Below, one piece after another: positions 49,367-62,913 of a stretch of 64,000 nt of DNA (position 1 is its first letter; each line of letters opens with the position of its first letter). The stretch spans positions 11,937,984-12,001,983 of the forward strand of contig CM054140.1 in assembly GCA_028751875.1 (NCBI GenBank). Reading direction: 5' to 3'. The DNA comes from Rapana venosa. Taxonomy: Eukaryota; Mollusca; Gastropoda; Neogastropoda; Muricidae. Position numbers and translations under genes: made by a program. The notes under the pieces are model-generated. The model searched no databases and was not told where the DNA came from. It was given only the letters and a program-made list of their open reading frames with translations.

Positions 49367-52300
49367 GTAATTAATGGGATTTTTTTACAGACTGTTCAAC
49401 TTTTGGTTTTAGTTATAACTCTGATAAACAGCATTCTATTCCCAACGTTTTTTCGATTTAGGCCTAATGTAGATTATGTAATGGATGTTAGCACGTATTA
49501 CTAGTTTTCACCCTTCTTTACAATTTTTTGTCATCTGTCTGTGTTTAGTTTTCACTGTTGTTACTTACAGTTTTTGGTCAGTTGTTGTTAAGGTTATGTC
49601 AAAGTCCCAGCAGAGATTCCCGATTGAGGGATTACTACACAAACACAAGAAAATGTACCAGCCCACTGGACTGCCGGCTGCAAACTAGTGTACAGCCCAC
49701 AAACAAAAGAATTTAGACCATAACGTTGTCCCAGGTAACAGGAGCAATTATTAGTCACCTAGTGCCTGTGCTTGCTGTTTGGGGGTTTTCAGAAGAAAAA
49801 AACTTGTAGAATAATTTTTCACTTATTCATGAATGGTCAACACATTGGTTTGTGGGAGAAAAGCCTTTTCATTTTGGGTTAGCTTTTGTTTTTAGTTGGG
49901 GTTTTGTTGTTTTTGTTTTGTTTGTTTTTTGTTTTGTTGTTGGGTTTGGTTTTGTTGTTGGATGTGTTGTTTGTGTGTGTGTGTGGGGGGGGGGGGGGGG
50001 GGGTAGGGGAGTGTGTTTTTGATTGTTTTTTATGTGTGTGTTTTGGGGGGGTTTTGGGGGGCTAGGGGTTTTTTGTTAGGAGTTGGTTGGTTAGTTGTAA
50101 GGGGGGGGGGGGGGGGATAAATATAGTATGCAGTCTTGTCACTTTTTTCTTTGACAAAACCCCTTCTACCATGCTGTAATCTTTGGCTCAAGCAGTAAAG
50201 GCAAGCATTCTTCAAAATAAGAAGAAAGAGTGAAACAAAGAAATAAATAAAAACTGATGTCCACACAGTCGGTATATGTATTCCCTTCTTCTTCCCCTCC
50301 CACCTCCCCCTTTTAAGGTTGTGCCATTTATTCTGCTTATCATCCCCAAATTACAAAAACAAAAAATCAACAGAAGAGACAGACACAGAGAGAGAAAGAG
50401 ATTTCAAGTAAACTTTTGAAAACAACAATAAACAAAACTGCAAGTAAGATGCCATTTTGACCTATTTACTACACTGCAGAATAGACATTAGACACCCTGT
50501 GCCTATCCCAGTGTTTACAATTGCAAAAACAAACAAAAAAGTTATCAGACAGATACCTGAAAAACAATATATAGAGAATGGACTGGGAAGGCAGAAAATA
50601 GAAAACTAGAAAAGGGGCAGATGAAAAAAGGAAACCTACAGTAACAAAGTGATTTTTTTACAGAAAAAAATGGGGGGGCTAAATTTTTAATCACAGAATC
50701 CCATAAGGTGAAGATAGCATTTATTTTGAAAGAGCCTTTAGCATCCCTATTGTGTATGGCATGGAACCCTGCCAAACTACCATTCAGAAGAATGTAATGA
50801 AATATTGTTAGAGCAGTTCTTTGATTGTTGTTGTTTCAGAAGGCAACAGTCGAAGAGGCTCGCGTTGGGTGGAGTCGCGTGGCCAAGAAGATCCTTCATT
50901 TATTCCTGAAGTGCCAAGTGAATGGGAATGTAAGTCGGTCAAATACTTATTTATTCAAAAGTTAGAAAAGGCAGATATTAGATGGAGTTCATATCAAGTT
51001 TTGTTTGATACCATTAGTTAAAACAATCAGCATTGGTGAATAATCTCTGTTGGTCTATCCCCCTTTCAGTGAGCGTTTATGTTTGGTTTTTTAAAACAAC
51101 TAACTGGATGCTATTGGTCTGAATCGCTTTCCCACCAGCCAAGTTAACCAGCGTCGAAGCTGGTTACCAGTTGGAGGGTGAACCTTTGCGCAAAAAGCCT
51201 TGGCTTCAGTAATTTTCACCATGTAAAAGGGTATGCCGTTTTTAGGGTAGGGAGGAGGGGGGGTGGAGAGTGGTCAGATTATGCCTGAATGTATGCGACC
51301 TTATTATAATTAGGTCTCTGAATGCTCGCTTAGCCCTGACCTATTTTCGGCAACTCCTTTTAGCTTGACTTGACTTATCTTTTGGTTCTGAATGGGCTGC
51401 AATAAACCCCCAATAATTTTGTTTTGGGACACCAGTATGTATTCCCTGCATTCGTATTTCGTAACATTTATGAGTTGCTGGGACCAATTTTTTCTTGTGG
51501 GGCAGTCAGGGGCAGTGGTCTGTTGACATTGATACATTGCAGTGTATGGTGACCATCCACCATGAAATGATGGTCGTTAGGGCACCTGACCCACAGTTTT
51601 CTTGGCTAGATTAGCACATGTTAAACAGGTGGAGGTAATGTCAATTTTGAGATTTTGATTGATCATAAAATTATAGCCATTATTCTACCTTGTGAAATAT
51701 CAAGGCATAATTGTGTTTCTTTTCGCTGTTAAACATGTTTTTTAAAAACACAAGCCCGCATTCTGACCACCTATTACAATGCTAAACTTGTCAATTTCTC
51801 GGTTTGTCACATCGTGCAGTCTATCATTTCAATTTGTAATATAACTTTTCAAAGAAATGTCAGATTTTCAATCTGGTTTTTTTCTATTATATAGCCTTTA
51901 TATTGCAGATTAATATCATGTTTATTACTAAAAATTGACCTGTGGTGCAATGCTACTCATTATGTGTTGGATCATCACATTTTGGGAGGGGGAGGGGGGG
52001 ATATTTGTAAAAATAAGTGAAACAAACATGGTGCAAGCAGATATTGCTGGAATTATAGGTATTTGAATGCTGAGGATTTCCAACTTGTATTATTGTACTG
52101 AAATGTATGTGCTCAAACTGGAAACCAACTTCATGTTTAACAGGTCATATCTGGAATGACAACTGTTCCTGACTTTACTTGTAACTCCTTAGGGAGTTGT
52201 TGGGTGACTGCACTGAACCTTTCACTAGTTTCAGGCAGGGTTGTGGTTTGGTTGGATTGAGTCCCAGTGGAGCTATCCGATTTAGGGACTGTACCATCAA

Positions 52301-55300
52301 CAAAACCGTCAGAATTCAAACTGATTACAATTTTGTAATAATTTTTTTATGGGCAAAAATTTACTCCATGATCCACATTGATTAAGGCTGACTTTAGAGT
52401 TTGAATATGAGCGTTCATCTTTTGTTGCAGCTTGGCTTCGAAGAAGACGGGTCATCCCCCCAACTCAAGAGGTACATAAATGTACTACATAGTCAAGAAG
52501 GGGGAGTGGTTGGGGGGGGGTAGTTTTGGGGTGATTGTAGTTTTGAGGTTTAGTTAGTTTCCAAGTCAAGTCAAGTCAAGTCAAATTTTTATTTCCAGAT
52601 GGTACATTGAATAAGCTATGCATTTGCTTTTTTTCATCACGCCATCTATCTAAGAACAAATTTCTTAATGATTATACTGAAATACTACATTATTTCAACC
52701 TTTACCAATAAATTGAACCAGTAAAAGAGGAAATTCGATTAAATCCATATAAATTATGTGATCATTCCTTTCTGAAGAAGGGGAAAAAATGTATCATTTT
52801 AACATTTTCTTAACACAAATGGGATGTATTTGTTCTCAATCATTTCAAAATATTTGTCAGGTGGTGTTGTAGAGTGAAGCAGATCTGAAGACAAAACTGT
52901 CAAAAGTCTTTTGGAAATGGGTCTTATTATTCATCATCGATAACTATTCATATAAGCAGTTTTATGGTGGGTACTTTTCATGGCAGTTAAAAAAGATGTT
53001 TTAAGTGATTCCTGTTCATTTGTGTTACAGGCATTATTCCATTAGAGTTTTAGGAAGCTTTAAAAGGAATACTGTGATTGCAGTATGCAAGCTTACACAC
53101 ACACACACACACATACACACACAGAGTATAAAGGATAATTCACACACACACCCCTAACTCCCTTCCCCTCCCCCCCCCTCCCAAAAAAAAAGGATTTGAA
53201 ACTCAGTATTAAATTATTTTAGACTGTAGTCTTGAGATAAAGCTTACCTGTGTGTACAGCATACAACTTTAAAGCTCTCTGAGCAAGTCTGTGTTAAAGT
53301 TGACCAAAAGTTTTTGTATGAGTTCTTATTCCATAGTGGTGGTGTTGTGTGTGTGTGACCAGGAGCTGGACAGAAACTACGTGCTGATGGTCAGAACACA
53401 GCAGAGGGCAAAGGAACTGGAACAGAAAGAGCAGACGGTGAGTTATGCCTGTCCTCAAGCTGAGGAAAAATTCTCTTCTTTTTTTTCTCTCTCTTTTTTG
53501 TTCAGCACATATTTTGAACATAAGAGGCACTGACTAGGGACTTGTCTCCATATGAACAAGCGTGGAGGATGGGATAGTTCAGTGGTCAGAGCTCTTGCTC
53601 TTCCCAAGATGAGGTTAATGCAGCGTTGAGCTTGGTTGCCTCAGGGATGGGTGCCTTGGCTTCAGAACTGTCCCCCAGTTCACCAAGCTGTAAATGGATA
53701 TCTGCCCTCTTTAGGGTCAGGGAAGGTAAAGCAGCGAGGGAGAGGAGATGGGCGCTGCCCTCAATATGCTGGCCCCTAGTGAAGTTGAGGTCTCTGACGC
53801 CTCACTCCTCAACGACCCCATAGGTAATGGGGGCACCTTTACTTTTTATGCTGATTTTAGGGACAGAAAAGCCTAGAGCTTGAGTATCATATTTACTATC
53901 GGGTGGCAATTGAGGGCACAAGTTTGAGTCTTTGAGTTTCTGTTTAATAGAATCCCCCCTCTCCCCCCCCCCACTGGAGTTAACATACCCACTACACTCC
54001 CCAGAAAGTCGTTTGGAAGAGACTGTTATTATACTGATGTCCTACTAAAGTCCTGTATGCAAATGTTTGCAGAACTACTTGCACACACCCTCTCCACCCC
54101 CACCTCCACCCCCCAACCCCCCATAGAACAGGTCAGCAATGGCTGGTGGCATAAATAGCATGAACATATCCAGCATGCTTCGTGCTACTGGAAAGGGATG
54201 GGCTCGACAGGTTCAACTTGTCTATTTCACACTGTCTGAAAAATTCATAGCAGTACAACTCCTGTAGGAGTTAACTAAGGGAGAAGTTGTGTCCAGTCAA
54301 ATCAACTTCTGATGCCATGGGAGATGTATTCTGTACGGCAGTTAGCTATTTACGGGTGAAGGTTGCTAGGTGTTCATGTTTTGCAGTTATATGTACAATC
54401 TTGTCAATGTTGTTACAGACAAGCAGACCAGATGGTGAAACAGATCGACCGTACACAGAAACAGTGACAGAGGATTCATTCAAAAGTAAGGAAATACATG
54501 TTCCCTTTCCTTTCTCTGTGTGCGCAGGTCCACCTATGGACTTGCTGGCTGGTTTTCTTGTAGCAAAGGTCTAAATACAAGTTAGATTAAATGAAGTGGG
54601 TTTTTTAATTTTTTTTAAAATCTCATAAGAACTGATAGGAACTGTTCTTCCCCAAATCTCAGTTGCAACTCTCATTGTGGCTATAGCTTCTGCAGAGAAT
54701 GTTGATGTGATGGAGTGGCCAGTGTTCAGGATTTATCATGGGAGTTTTACTGTACCAGCCAACACCTACCAAGAAACAGAATTTTCCATGAGCTCAGTGA
54801 GAAAACAATGTCCCCCTTGTCAGATCAGATCAGATCCATTTCGGTAGTTTGAATTCTAGACTAGCAGGGCATTAGTTTTTCTTTAGTTAGTTTTGTGTTT
54901 GGTTGTTTTGGGGGTGGGGGGGTTGTTTTTGGTTTTTTTGTTTGGTGGTTTTCTTTGGTGGTTTTTTTTTCATTTTTTGGGAGAGTGGGGGGTGGTATTT
55001 AGTGGGTTGTTTTTTTCAATACTGTCAATGACTATTTAAAAGATGGCTGGAATTTGTTCCAGGTTTGAATCTTATCTGGAAGGGGAGGGGCTTGGTTGTT
55101 GCAGTAATTTTTTTGTTGTTATTGGGGGATGTTTGCTTTTTTGAGGAGGAAGGGGGGTGGTTACTTAAAACGATGTTTGGCATCTAAATATCACGACTAT
55201 AAAATAAAACATACACATGCCTACATGCAGTATACACATTGTTGTCCATTACGCACACAGCAAGCTTACGATCTCATGACTTGATTGTAACACAAAAAGG

Positions 55301-55487
55301 GAATGTACCTGATCCTGGATGCACTTGTAACTTTTAAGCTTGTTGTGAGTGAAGCAGAAAAATGTACAAAATTTAGAGGAAGGAAGTTTTGAGTGAATAT
55401 GATTTTGTTTCAGGCAAATTTCCAGAGTATAAAGATATGGAGATAACCCCAGGCCAGTTCCAGGACCACAAAAAGGACAAAAAATAA
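49254..55487 (+). CDS. NDUFAF2: NDUFAF2 (mimitin), complex I assembly factor, six exons with an apparent frameshift in exon 1
   Basis: An NDUFA12 paralogue that binds late assembly intermediates of mitochondrial complex I (family knowledge). Exons at 49,254-49,366, 50,840-50,929, 52,431-52,471, 53,363-53,437, 54,419-54,485 and 55,414-55,487 join in frame from GEDHLGNKYYEKEAE to HKKDKK-stop. Family hallmarks are GNKYYE in exon 1 and VPSEWESWLRRRRVIPPTQE across exons 2-4 (human: IPTEWEAWIRRTRKTPPTMEE). About 152 residues against 169 in human. In exon 1 the ATG frame (MSRFVSRVLRGIF) and the GNKYYE frame differ by one base, most simply explained by one extra T in the T6 run at 49,288-49,293. Whether this is an assembly error, an allele or a real lesion is open; downstream exons show no decay, which favours error. 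Confidence 0.88.
49876..50116 (+). repeat. T/G-rich tract with long G runs
   Basis: TTTTG/TTG repeats, then G runs of about 19 (49,985-50,003) and 15 (50,101-50,116), with GGGGGGG, GGGGGG and GGGG between them. Potential G-quadruplex cluster in NDUFAF2 intron 1. The rest of the intron (50,117-50,839) is AT-rich with nothing recognised. Confidence 0.85.
50840..50929 (+). CDS. NDUFAF2: NDUFAF2 exon 2
   Basis: Acceptor TTGTTTCAG, donor GTAAGT; encodes EGNSRRGSRWVESRG through EVPSEWE. Confidence 0.9.
51105..51290 (+). repeat. SINE-B, degraded copy
   Basis: AGTTAACCAGCGTCGAAGC, GGTTACCAGTTGGAGGGTGA and TTGGCTTCAGTA keep the order of the SINE-B 5S-like part. Confidence 0.6.
51547..51979. mobile_element. 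MITE copy 2, 433 bp, diverged
   Basis: Colinear with 33,607-34,025: TTGATTTTGA-like and CAGTCTATCATTTCAATTTG blocks, and eroded termini TGGTGACCATCCACC and GTTGGATCATCACA. Confidence 0.85.
51980..52430 (+). other. NDUFAF2 intron 2, 3' part
   Basis: Short SINE-G-like fragment near 52,190-52,240 (AGGGAGTTGTTGGGTGACTG, TTTCAGGCAG). Otherwise nothing recognised. Confidence 0.4.
52431..52471 (+). CDS. NDUFAF2: NDUFAF2 exon 3
   Basis: Acceptor TTGTTGCAG, donor GTACAT; encodes SWLRRRRVIPPTQE. Confidence 0.9.
52561..52600 (+). repeat. (AAGTC)n with adjoining LINE-tail-like sequence
   Basis: Four AAGTC units followed by AAATTTTTATTTCCAG. The remaining intron to 53,362 is AT-rich with (CA)n at 53,096-53,120 and a C-rich patch at 53,160-53,182. 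Confidence 0.7.
53363..53437 (+). CDS. NDUFAF2: NDUFAF2 exon 4
   Basis: TG-rich acceptor (GTGTGTGTGACCAG), donor GTGAGT; encodes ELDRNYVLMVRTQQRAKELE through QKEQT, probably helical. Confidence 0.88.
53568..53850 (+). repeat. SINE-B copy 3 (tRNA/5S-like composite)
   Basis: Head GGGATAGTTCAGTGGTCAGA, then GTTAATGCAGCGTTGAGC, body GTCAGGGAAGGTAAAGCAGC, and end CCATAGGTAATGGGGGCACC. Confidence 0.85.
53940..54300 (+). repeat. Degraded SINE with C-rich patches
   Basis: GGAAAGGGATGGGCTCGACA and CACACTGTCTGAAAAATTCA match the tail at 24,935-25,010. C-rich tracts lie at 53,955-53,972 and 54,090-54,122. Confidence 0.55.
54419..54485 (+). CDS. NDUFAF2: NDUFAF2 exon 5
   Basis: Acceptor TGTTACAG, donor GTAAGG; encodes TSRPDGETDRPYTETVTEDS then FK. 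Confidence 0.82.
54590..55413 (+). other. NDUFAF2 intron 5
   Basis: (ATCAG)3 near 54,820 and a T/G-rich tract (54,885-55,020). No mobile element recognised. Confidence 0.45.
55414..55487 (+). CDS. NDUFAF2: NDUFAF2 terminal exon
   Basis: Acceptor TTTGTTTCAG; encodes SKFPEYKDMEITPGQFQDHK then KDKK and TAA. Confidence 0.85.
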
Positions 55488-56480
55488 TGACAGTCATGGG
55501 ATGGTGAAGTGTGGGGATTGTACAGCATATCTGTGTTAGTGTGTTTGTGCGCGTGTGTGCGTGTGTGTGTGTGTGTGTGCCTGCATGTGCATGCAAGATT
55601 CAGTGGCTTGGAAGTAAATGCATTTGTCTGGTATGCTATTAAATGTATTTAATTTATTAATGCATGTGTGAGTTTGGTCAGTTTTTTGTTTTGTGGCACA
55701 AGCTCTGAAAGTAACAACTAGGAATACTTCACAAAAGCAGACATCTACGTCAGGTTTTCAAGGATTTTCAACTTGTGTTTATGAAAGTGAGTTTCAGAAT
55801 CTCGATGATAAAATACTGTGGTTGACCTTCTATGAGGGCCAGTATAACTTAAAGATTATAAATATACATCAGGTATTGGAAAGTACTAACCATCTGTTGC
55901 AAAAGTTTTAAAACGATTCACCAGGGAGTGATGGTTTGACTGTTTTTCTTCATAAATTTTAACTAATCCTTTGCTTCTGATAGAAGTAATTGATGGAAGT
56001 AATGTTTTACATAAATTCTCCAAGGACTAGGAGAGCAAGGAGATGAAAATTTTTTATTCCTACAATGTTGTGGAGAGAGACCTATGCCAAATCATCTGCC
56101 TTCAACAAGCTGAACAAAGGCAAAGCTGGCGCAGAAAACGTATTCAAAAACGTAGTCACATGCCCAAAGTTAAATGAACGAGCAGGCATCATTTGAATGT
56201 GTGTTGAACATTGAAATATCTTTTTTATTAGCACATAATTTTTAACTGATTTTAACTCAGATTTTATCAAATGTCATTCATCCACCATTTTGGGGACAGG
56301 GGTGGGTGCGTGGCCCCCCAGCCGTCAGTTGTTGACAAAGCCCATGCTGAAGAAGTTTGTCTACAAGCTAAGAGCAGAAGAGTAATATTTTTTACACTAC
56401 AGTACGTTAGGGTTTTTTCCATGCAAGAAAAACAGCCTTCCACATAAAATTCTTGACAGAAAAATGACAAGACTTGGGCG
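55488..56480 (+). other. NDUFAF2 3' flank
   Basis: (TG)n at 55,547-55,580. No strong AATAAA on + was noticed nearby. AT-rich, no exon. Confidence 0.4.
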
Positions 56481-59400
56481 TTTTTACATCTTTATTCAAA
56501 ATAATTTATATTTTTTACACATGCTCATTCTTTCCAATCACTGAAAAGTTACACAATTTTGCTGAGCCCATACAACCTCAAATCCCCGTTTCATATGAAT
56601 GACGACATCATCAAGCAACAGAAGGTGGCACCAACACTGACAGGTCATAGCAATGATGAACAGTTCACAGTACAGTGAAGATAAGATACACGACACACCG
56701 CCAATAACACAGCACCAACCAGCCAGCACAACAGGGAATGATGACTATGTTTTCAGGGGAGCAGGAATGTAACAATGATTGGTTTTGATGCATGAACATA
56801 GTCGCTAGCTACAAAGTTTGCTTGCTTAATTAAAGCAGTTGAGTTGTAGGCAGTGTGTTTTAATTTGGAGCAATACCCAGCAAGACTCCAGCTCCCCTTC
56901 ACAGCAATATGAACCTGTTTAGTCAAGACATTCTTCGACCCCTAAAACTTGTAGTGTTTGCTTTTAATGGATCGTTTTTCATAAAAATACTCGAGAGATC
57001 CGAGACAATGACCATTACTGATTCTTGCCATGGTCTCCTATTCACCTCGCTGAATGGAACCTTTTACTTAGAAATAAACGGTATGCAACAGAAAAATACT
57101 TTCCAGCAGAGCAAGTCTTTTTTCATAGGTGCTTCTTCCATGAACATTATACAGTCACATATGTTGTCCACCATCATGACTTGCTGTCTATGGTCAGTGT
57201 CACTGGCCGTTAACCTGGTCTCAAACTGTTGTCAGCCAACTTGAATTCAGGAGTGAAGCTGCTGGCTTCATTTCCAAATAAATGTGCCCAGGTGATTCTG
57301 ACTGATACTGGGGTTCATTTTCAGAAATGAATAAGGCTTGCTGTTCACTCTTATAACAACTAGCTGAGAAGACTTGAGATGGCTTTATCAAAAGGCTGTT
57401 GAGAATGATCACAGATAATGCATGGCAGTATTGCTACTTTATGCATACATAGTGTAAGAATGGTGAAACGAATTTGTGGGGAAAATAAGAGTTGAAAAAC
57501 CAAGGACTTGAAAGGAATGATTAACATGTGTAAATGAAATAAAGGGAAAAATGAAGGGAAAAAAACTTTAAGTCTCGAGTGTTTACATAATGACTGATGG
57601 TTTAGCTAAGAGTATGGAGGTCAGAAATAAGTTATATATATATATATATATATACGTGGATCCAGTACATGAGTACAATCCAGTATATGAGAGGGTGAAG
57701 GGGATCAATCTCAGCAGCCCGCTCAAAGCCCAAAAAGCCATTCAATGATGCAGCACACTCACTTCAGGGCAGGCTACAGAAGTGAGTTTTGAGAAAGTGA
57801 CTGCAACATTTCCCAGCCACATCTTTACAAAGGGACCCCCTCATCTACAGCTGTAGCAAAAGAAAACAGCAGAAGCCTGCCAAAAAATAGCTTGTGACAG
57901 GGGCCCAGGCACCGTTAACAGAAATGGAAGAAAACAAATTGGTGTGGGTTCCCCGATTCTGCAGATCAGTAATGGGCTAAGAACATGGCAAAGAGAAGAC
58001 ATGCCCAAATTTGATATTACACATACCTTTGATATGACTTCAAAAAAAGAAAGAGCATTGGTGAGCTACTATTGAGAAAAGGGCTCCCTCAAGGTCTTGG
58101 ATCTGGAAATATAAACACACACACACACACAAGAAAGCATCCCCCAAAATGTTGGACCTGGAAGTTGCAAGGCTGCTCCAGTGCCTGGGCAGTGATTTAA
58201 AACTTAGCTAAGCCATCAGTCATGTCCACAGGGATACTTCATAAAGAAAAAGCAAACGAACAAAAAAACTGCCCAAAGAGAAAACAACTTGCCAGCTGAA
58301 CAACTATGGTGTGAACACAGCTGAGCCCTGCAGAAGACAATTGCTTGGGATACTGCCAACAAGATGGGCAAAACGGAATAGCCCCAAGTCATTGCTGGGT
58401 ACTGCATTCCATGTGGTCAGAGCAAGTAAGGGAATACAGCCTGCACTGGTCAGACAGCTATCATCATGGTACCAGGATTGACTACAGCATCCTCTACGTC
58501 GTGCCCATGTCCACATAGCATCCATGTAACGTCAATGTATCATCATCCACTCTCTTGCACTGGGGATGGGGAGTATCATACCACTTCCCGGGTTACATTG
58601 TAAATGTACACACATAACCAACTTGCCTACTCCAGTCAACATGGAACAAACAAACAAAACCAGCAAACCAGCAAAACCGAGAGGCTAGTGGGGATTGTTC
58701 TAATCACAAAAACTGAATACTGTATGGCAAGTGCTCATGATGAAATGAATGTAACCTACTGTTCTAGTAAATGCCAAGATGTATGGGGGGAAAACAAAAA
58801 CTGCTTCCCATAGGGGACATGGTCTATGAAAGGAATATATATGCATGCACTACTGTTAAAAAGAAAGGCTGGGACCACTTCAACAAGTCACTTATAACAA
58901 GAATTCTATCACACTCCCCTGATTCTGCCCTGGTGTACTTACACACAGTTACTGTTTACAGCACAGCATATCATACAACACAAACAAAAATCACAAAAAT
59001 CCATTTTCCTTACCTGCTCATGCAAGTGCATCAATTTAAAAATTGTACATGTGTGCAGAATCAAACAGACAGGAATAATCAACAACAAAAATCAACACAA
59101 ATGCCAGTTACCCAAAAATGTGACCATTTCAGCTTACACTTGCACATCACAACGACAGCTCTTGTATGATCTACACTGTCAAGCAAAATATTGCTTTTGA
59201 ACTCAAGAAAACATCTCAACAGGTACATTTTCAGTGATATAGATAATGACAAACCCATGGACATGAGACATTTTACTCTTTACCCCTCCACTCTTGCTCA
59301 GACATACACCACTGAGCAAAGCAAGTATACAATGCAACTCTCTGCACTGGAAATACGAAGAGAAGAGAATAAAAGCAAATGTGCCTCAGAGCCAGTTGCA

Positions 59401-62400
59401 TAAAAGTATCTCATGATTGGTCCCAAGTATCAGTAGATGTGCACACCCATACATGCAGTAATCAACAAGCAGTTTCACTCTATATACAAGATTTGATCTT
59501 GCACAGGAGAGATATATATATTCTATATCCAACACATCACCCCTTTTCTCTCTAGAACATGTCACTCTTTCTTTCTACATTTTTCTTGCAGTAAAACCTC
59601 TTGGCCATAAACGCATGCTGCTCTCTGCTCAAACCTGGGGGAGGGGAAAAAACTGTACTGTTCAAAGCACTCAAACACTATTTTCCTATCTCTTGACCAA
59701 ATTCTTAACTGCATTCTATTGTAACATTCACAAAGATCAATTATATTCCATCGTCTTTTTTCCTTTTTCACTTCATATGACGTCGGCTACTTTGTGTTTA
59801 TCACTCGCTGTATGTGTCAATTATTCGCAATGGCATAAAACAATGTGGAAGAACTGTAGACGCCACCGAAAATAACGAATTATCATCAGCTTTACCAGAC
59901 AGATTGGAAAGATGGAAGAGGTCTGAGGCAATAAGATGATTTCATCATACCCTTCAGCATGAAACTGGAGGCTTCACACACCCCACCCTTGTTTAACCAG
60001 CACATTTCCCTAGTCACAATGCAACCACACAACTGCTAATAACACTATGTCAAAGAAATATGTAGGAAAAGATGAACAATGCTGGTTCAGATTTTTATCC
60101 TTTTCTCTGTCACCCTCACAACACATAATCTCGGTGGAAGAAAATCAGATTCACACTACAACCAGGCCTGACATTTTGTTACAACCAAAACAGAACACTG
60201 ACTGTCACATCAGGTTCAAAATATGACCAGAGTCACGCATCGCGAACATGAGATCTTCCATGACACATGTATTCCATGAACAGCCGTGCAAATAGAAATT
60301 ATCGACAGCATCTTCTGTCCCTTGATGACGATAGTGAGCTCAACATTCTCTCCACGATGAGCCAAGGAAATTTCATGGAACATATTCAATGACTAGTTTT
60401 GTTACTCTTTACCTCCAGAAGGACACGTACACACACACACACACATCCTGAAGATGCTTGGCGTGACTTCTCCCTTCAGTTCTTAAGGAGTCACTGGGAC
60501 AGTACAGCCCTGACTTCATGCTGGGCATGGTTGTCATACATACCAACGGTCATAGCTGGCACCTACTGTGAAAGGGTTTACCATGAGCAGAAGATGTTAT
60601 ATGGACAATCACGCACAGGGCCTTATTTTCAGTTGTTTTTTTAATAAAACCATCCAAAGGACTTCCAGAGGAGGGGAGCCAGTACCACTGTGACATCCAG
60701 GGAGAGAAATCCCCTGAAATGGACACCTCAGCAAAAATTCAAACCCACCTTCAAATTATTTTAAGGATGGCATTCTAACCATTGAGCTATCCTACTTTTC
60801 AGGAGATGGTCTACCTGGAATCTTAAACTTAACATTTCTTTTCTCCAGTTCTTTGTCATTCATACTGGCTGTCATCCCTTCAGGCCACCTGGTAGCAGCA
60901 TCACAGAAATAATGGGGAAAAAAACTGTCAATATATACTACCGCATTAGCAAAGATAGCATACTGTATTTGTTCATGGAGAAAAAATTCAACAATGACAC
61001 CTAGGCGATAGTTCTCTAACAACTGGACGTAATTTTGACAATGCTATTACCCAGCAGTACCTGAGGTACCTTTGAAATTTCTGACCCATTTCATTGTGCC
61101 ACTGTACGCTCAACATTTTTATTCCCACATTGTCTTGTACCTAGGGACACTTCAGTTGAGCAATTGGCCTGACAACTTCTGCTGGTTTCTGTTTGGTTAA
61201 GTTGTTACCTCCTCTTGACGACAAGGAAATGTTCACTATGTCTAACGTAAACATTTACTTCAATACAGTTTTTCTTCTTTTCTTGGCAGTACTCCATACT
61301 ACTATTGTTCAAAATGACTGCAAGTATTAGTTAATATTAATGACTACCTCTTATGAACATCACTGCAATATGCTTTTCTGTCTATTTCATTTATTTGAAG
61401 TATAAATGTCATGCCAGTAGAAATGAGTACAAATCTCATGATACTGGTAAGTTAATCTCATCCAGCTTTCTAAAACACTGAAACAACAGTTTTCTTAATG
61501 TAATTACAGTGACAATATTGTTTACGACAAAAAACCCAGAAAATATGCCATGATGAACATATTTCAAGTACTGACTATAACGATTGGACCTATAAATTTT
61601 CCTCCCCCAATTCTGGTGAGTCTACTTGTTTTTATTTAAACATATATATGGCCCACTTTATTGCACTGAGGTCAAGAACATTACTCAATATGTCACAAAC
61701 AATACTTGAGACATAATTAACATAAATCTGGCAACTGGATACATACAGTCGCACTAAACACGCCGCTGCACACACTTTTTTTTTCATCAATACACTGAAC
61801 ATGGTTACCATGAACAAGTACATTTCCACAACAAAGTACATTCAATTTTTTTTTTTTAACTACTGCGTACTTAGCATGCTAAATGAAACCATGACTTTTT
61901 TTTTTCTTTTAACTTTTTCTAAATATAGAGAGAGATAATCATCATCATATTGTCAATCACAGAAAACAAAACAGCAAGATATACCACAAAAAACATTCTG
62001 ATAGTTTAGATGTGGTAACATTAACACATATGTGACAGTCCTGAAAACGCATTTCCAAGTCACACCCAAAAATTTACATCTGGACCAAACGTCACACCAC
62101 TTTACATACGAGTGGTATATCAATTTTTGATAACGTTGAATGATTCACAATTGGGATTTTCTAAAACCAACAATCGGTGAAAAAAAGGAAAACATTCAAT
62201 GAAAAATTTAGATTGTGATTGTAGATATTCAAATACAAAGACACAACAGGGTGAAACGGATCACAATATTTCCATTTTTAATTAAACTGTATCCAGGGTT
62301 CTGCATTTGGAAACGTATAATATCTTTCCCTTTCTTTTTCTGAAATCCTGAACATTCTGAATGAAAGTAATCTGCTTTACATTAACAGCACAATTACCAC

Positions 62401-62913
62401 AGACAAGTGGCTACCTGCCCAATCACAAAAAATGAAATGTACATGTATATATCATAGTATAGTCTCAAACATCATCATAACCTCATTACATCTAGATATA
62501 TGTATCATCGCCTCACACATCAAGATAACCTCACTCAGTCACCACACAAACACATTCCTCATCAGTAATCCACAACCACACTACAATCCACGCATGAAAC
62601 AATACAACGCATTCATGAATTGGACTCTGCACAGAGAGTACCTCACTCTCTCTCTTATCACTTTCTTCTACGTAAAGAGGGAAAGGGAGGGGAAGGACTG
62701 GCTTAGCTACATGCCGCAGTAAGATGCGAGGACCCAGCATATCACAGTTAAAGATGGTGGTGGTGGTGGTGGTAGCAGTGGTGATGATGGTCTCAGCACA
62801 GCACACCTGTCCTGTCTGTCTGTCTGTCTGTCTGACTGTGTCTGCAGCATGTGACAGCGCAGCAGTAGTCCGCTGATCCTCACTGGTCTCATCTGTGGAT
62901 GCCAAGCCTCCTG
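56481..62913 (-). other. Long AT-rich stretch, possible 3' UTR of the gene ending at 62,914
   Basis: A - strand AATAAA near 56,491-56,496 could terminate a transcript from 63,024. Contains (TA)n at 57,632-57,654, (CA)n near 58,112-58,130 and 60,428-60,446, one degraded SINE (60,480-60,795, -) with the core and head ATTGAGCTATCC, (GGT)n at 62,755-62,773 and (TGTC)n at 62,810-62,834. No convincing exon on either strand. Confidence 0.3.

Noticed and set aside
56909..57244. A 111-codon + strand frame as a gene
   Set aside because: AT-rich, no recognisable motif, no splice or promoter context; length is within chance for this composition.
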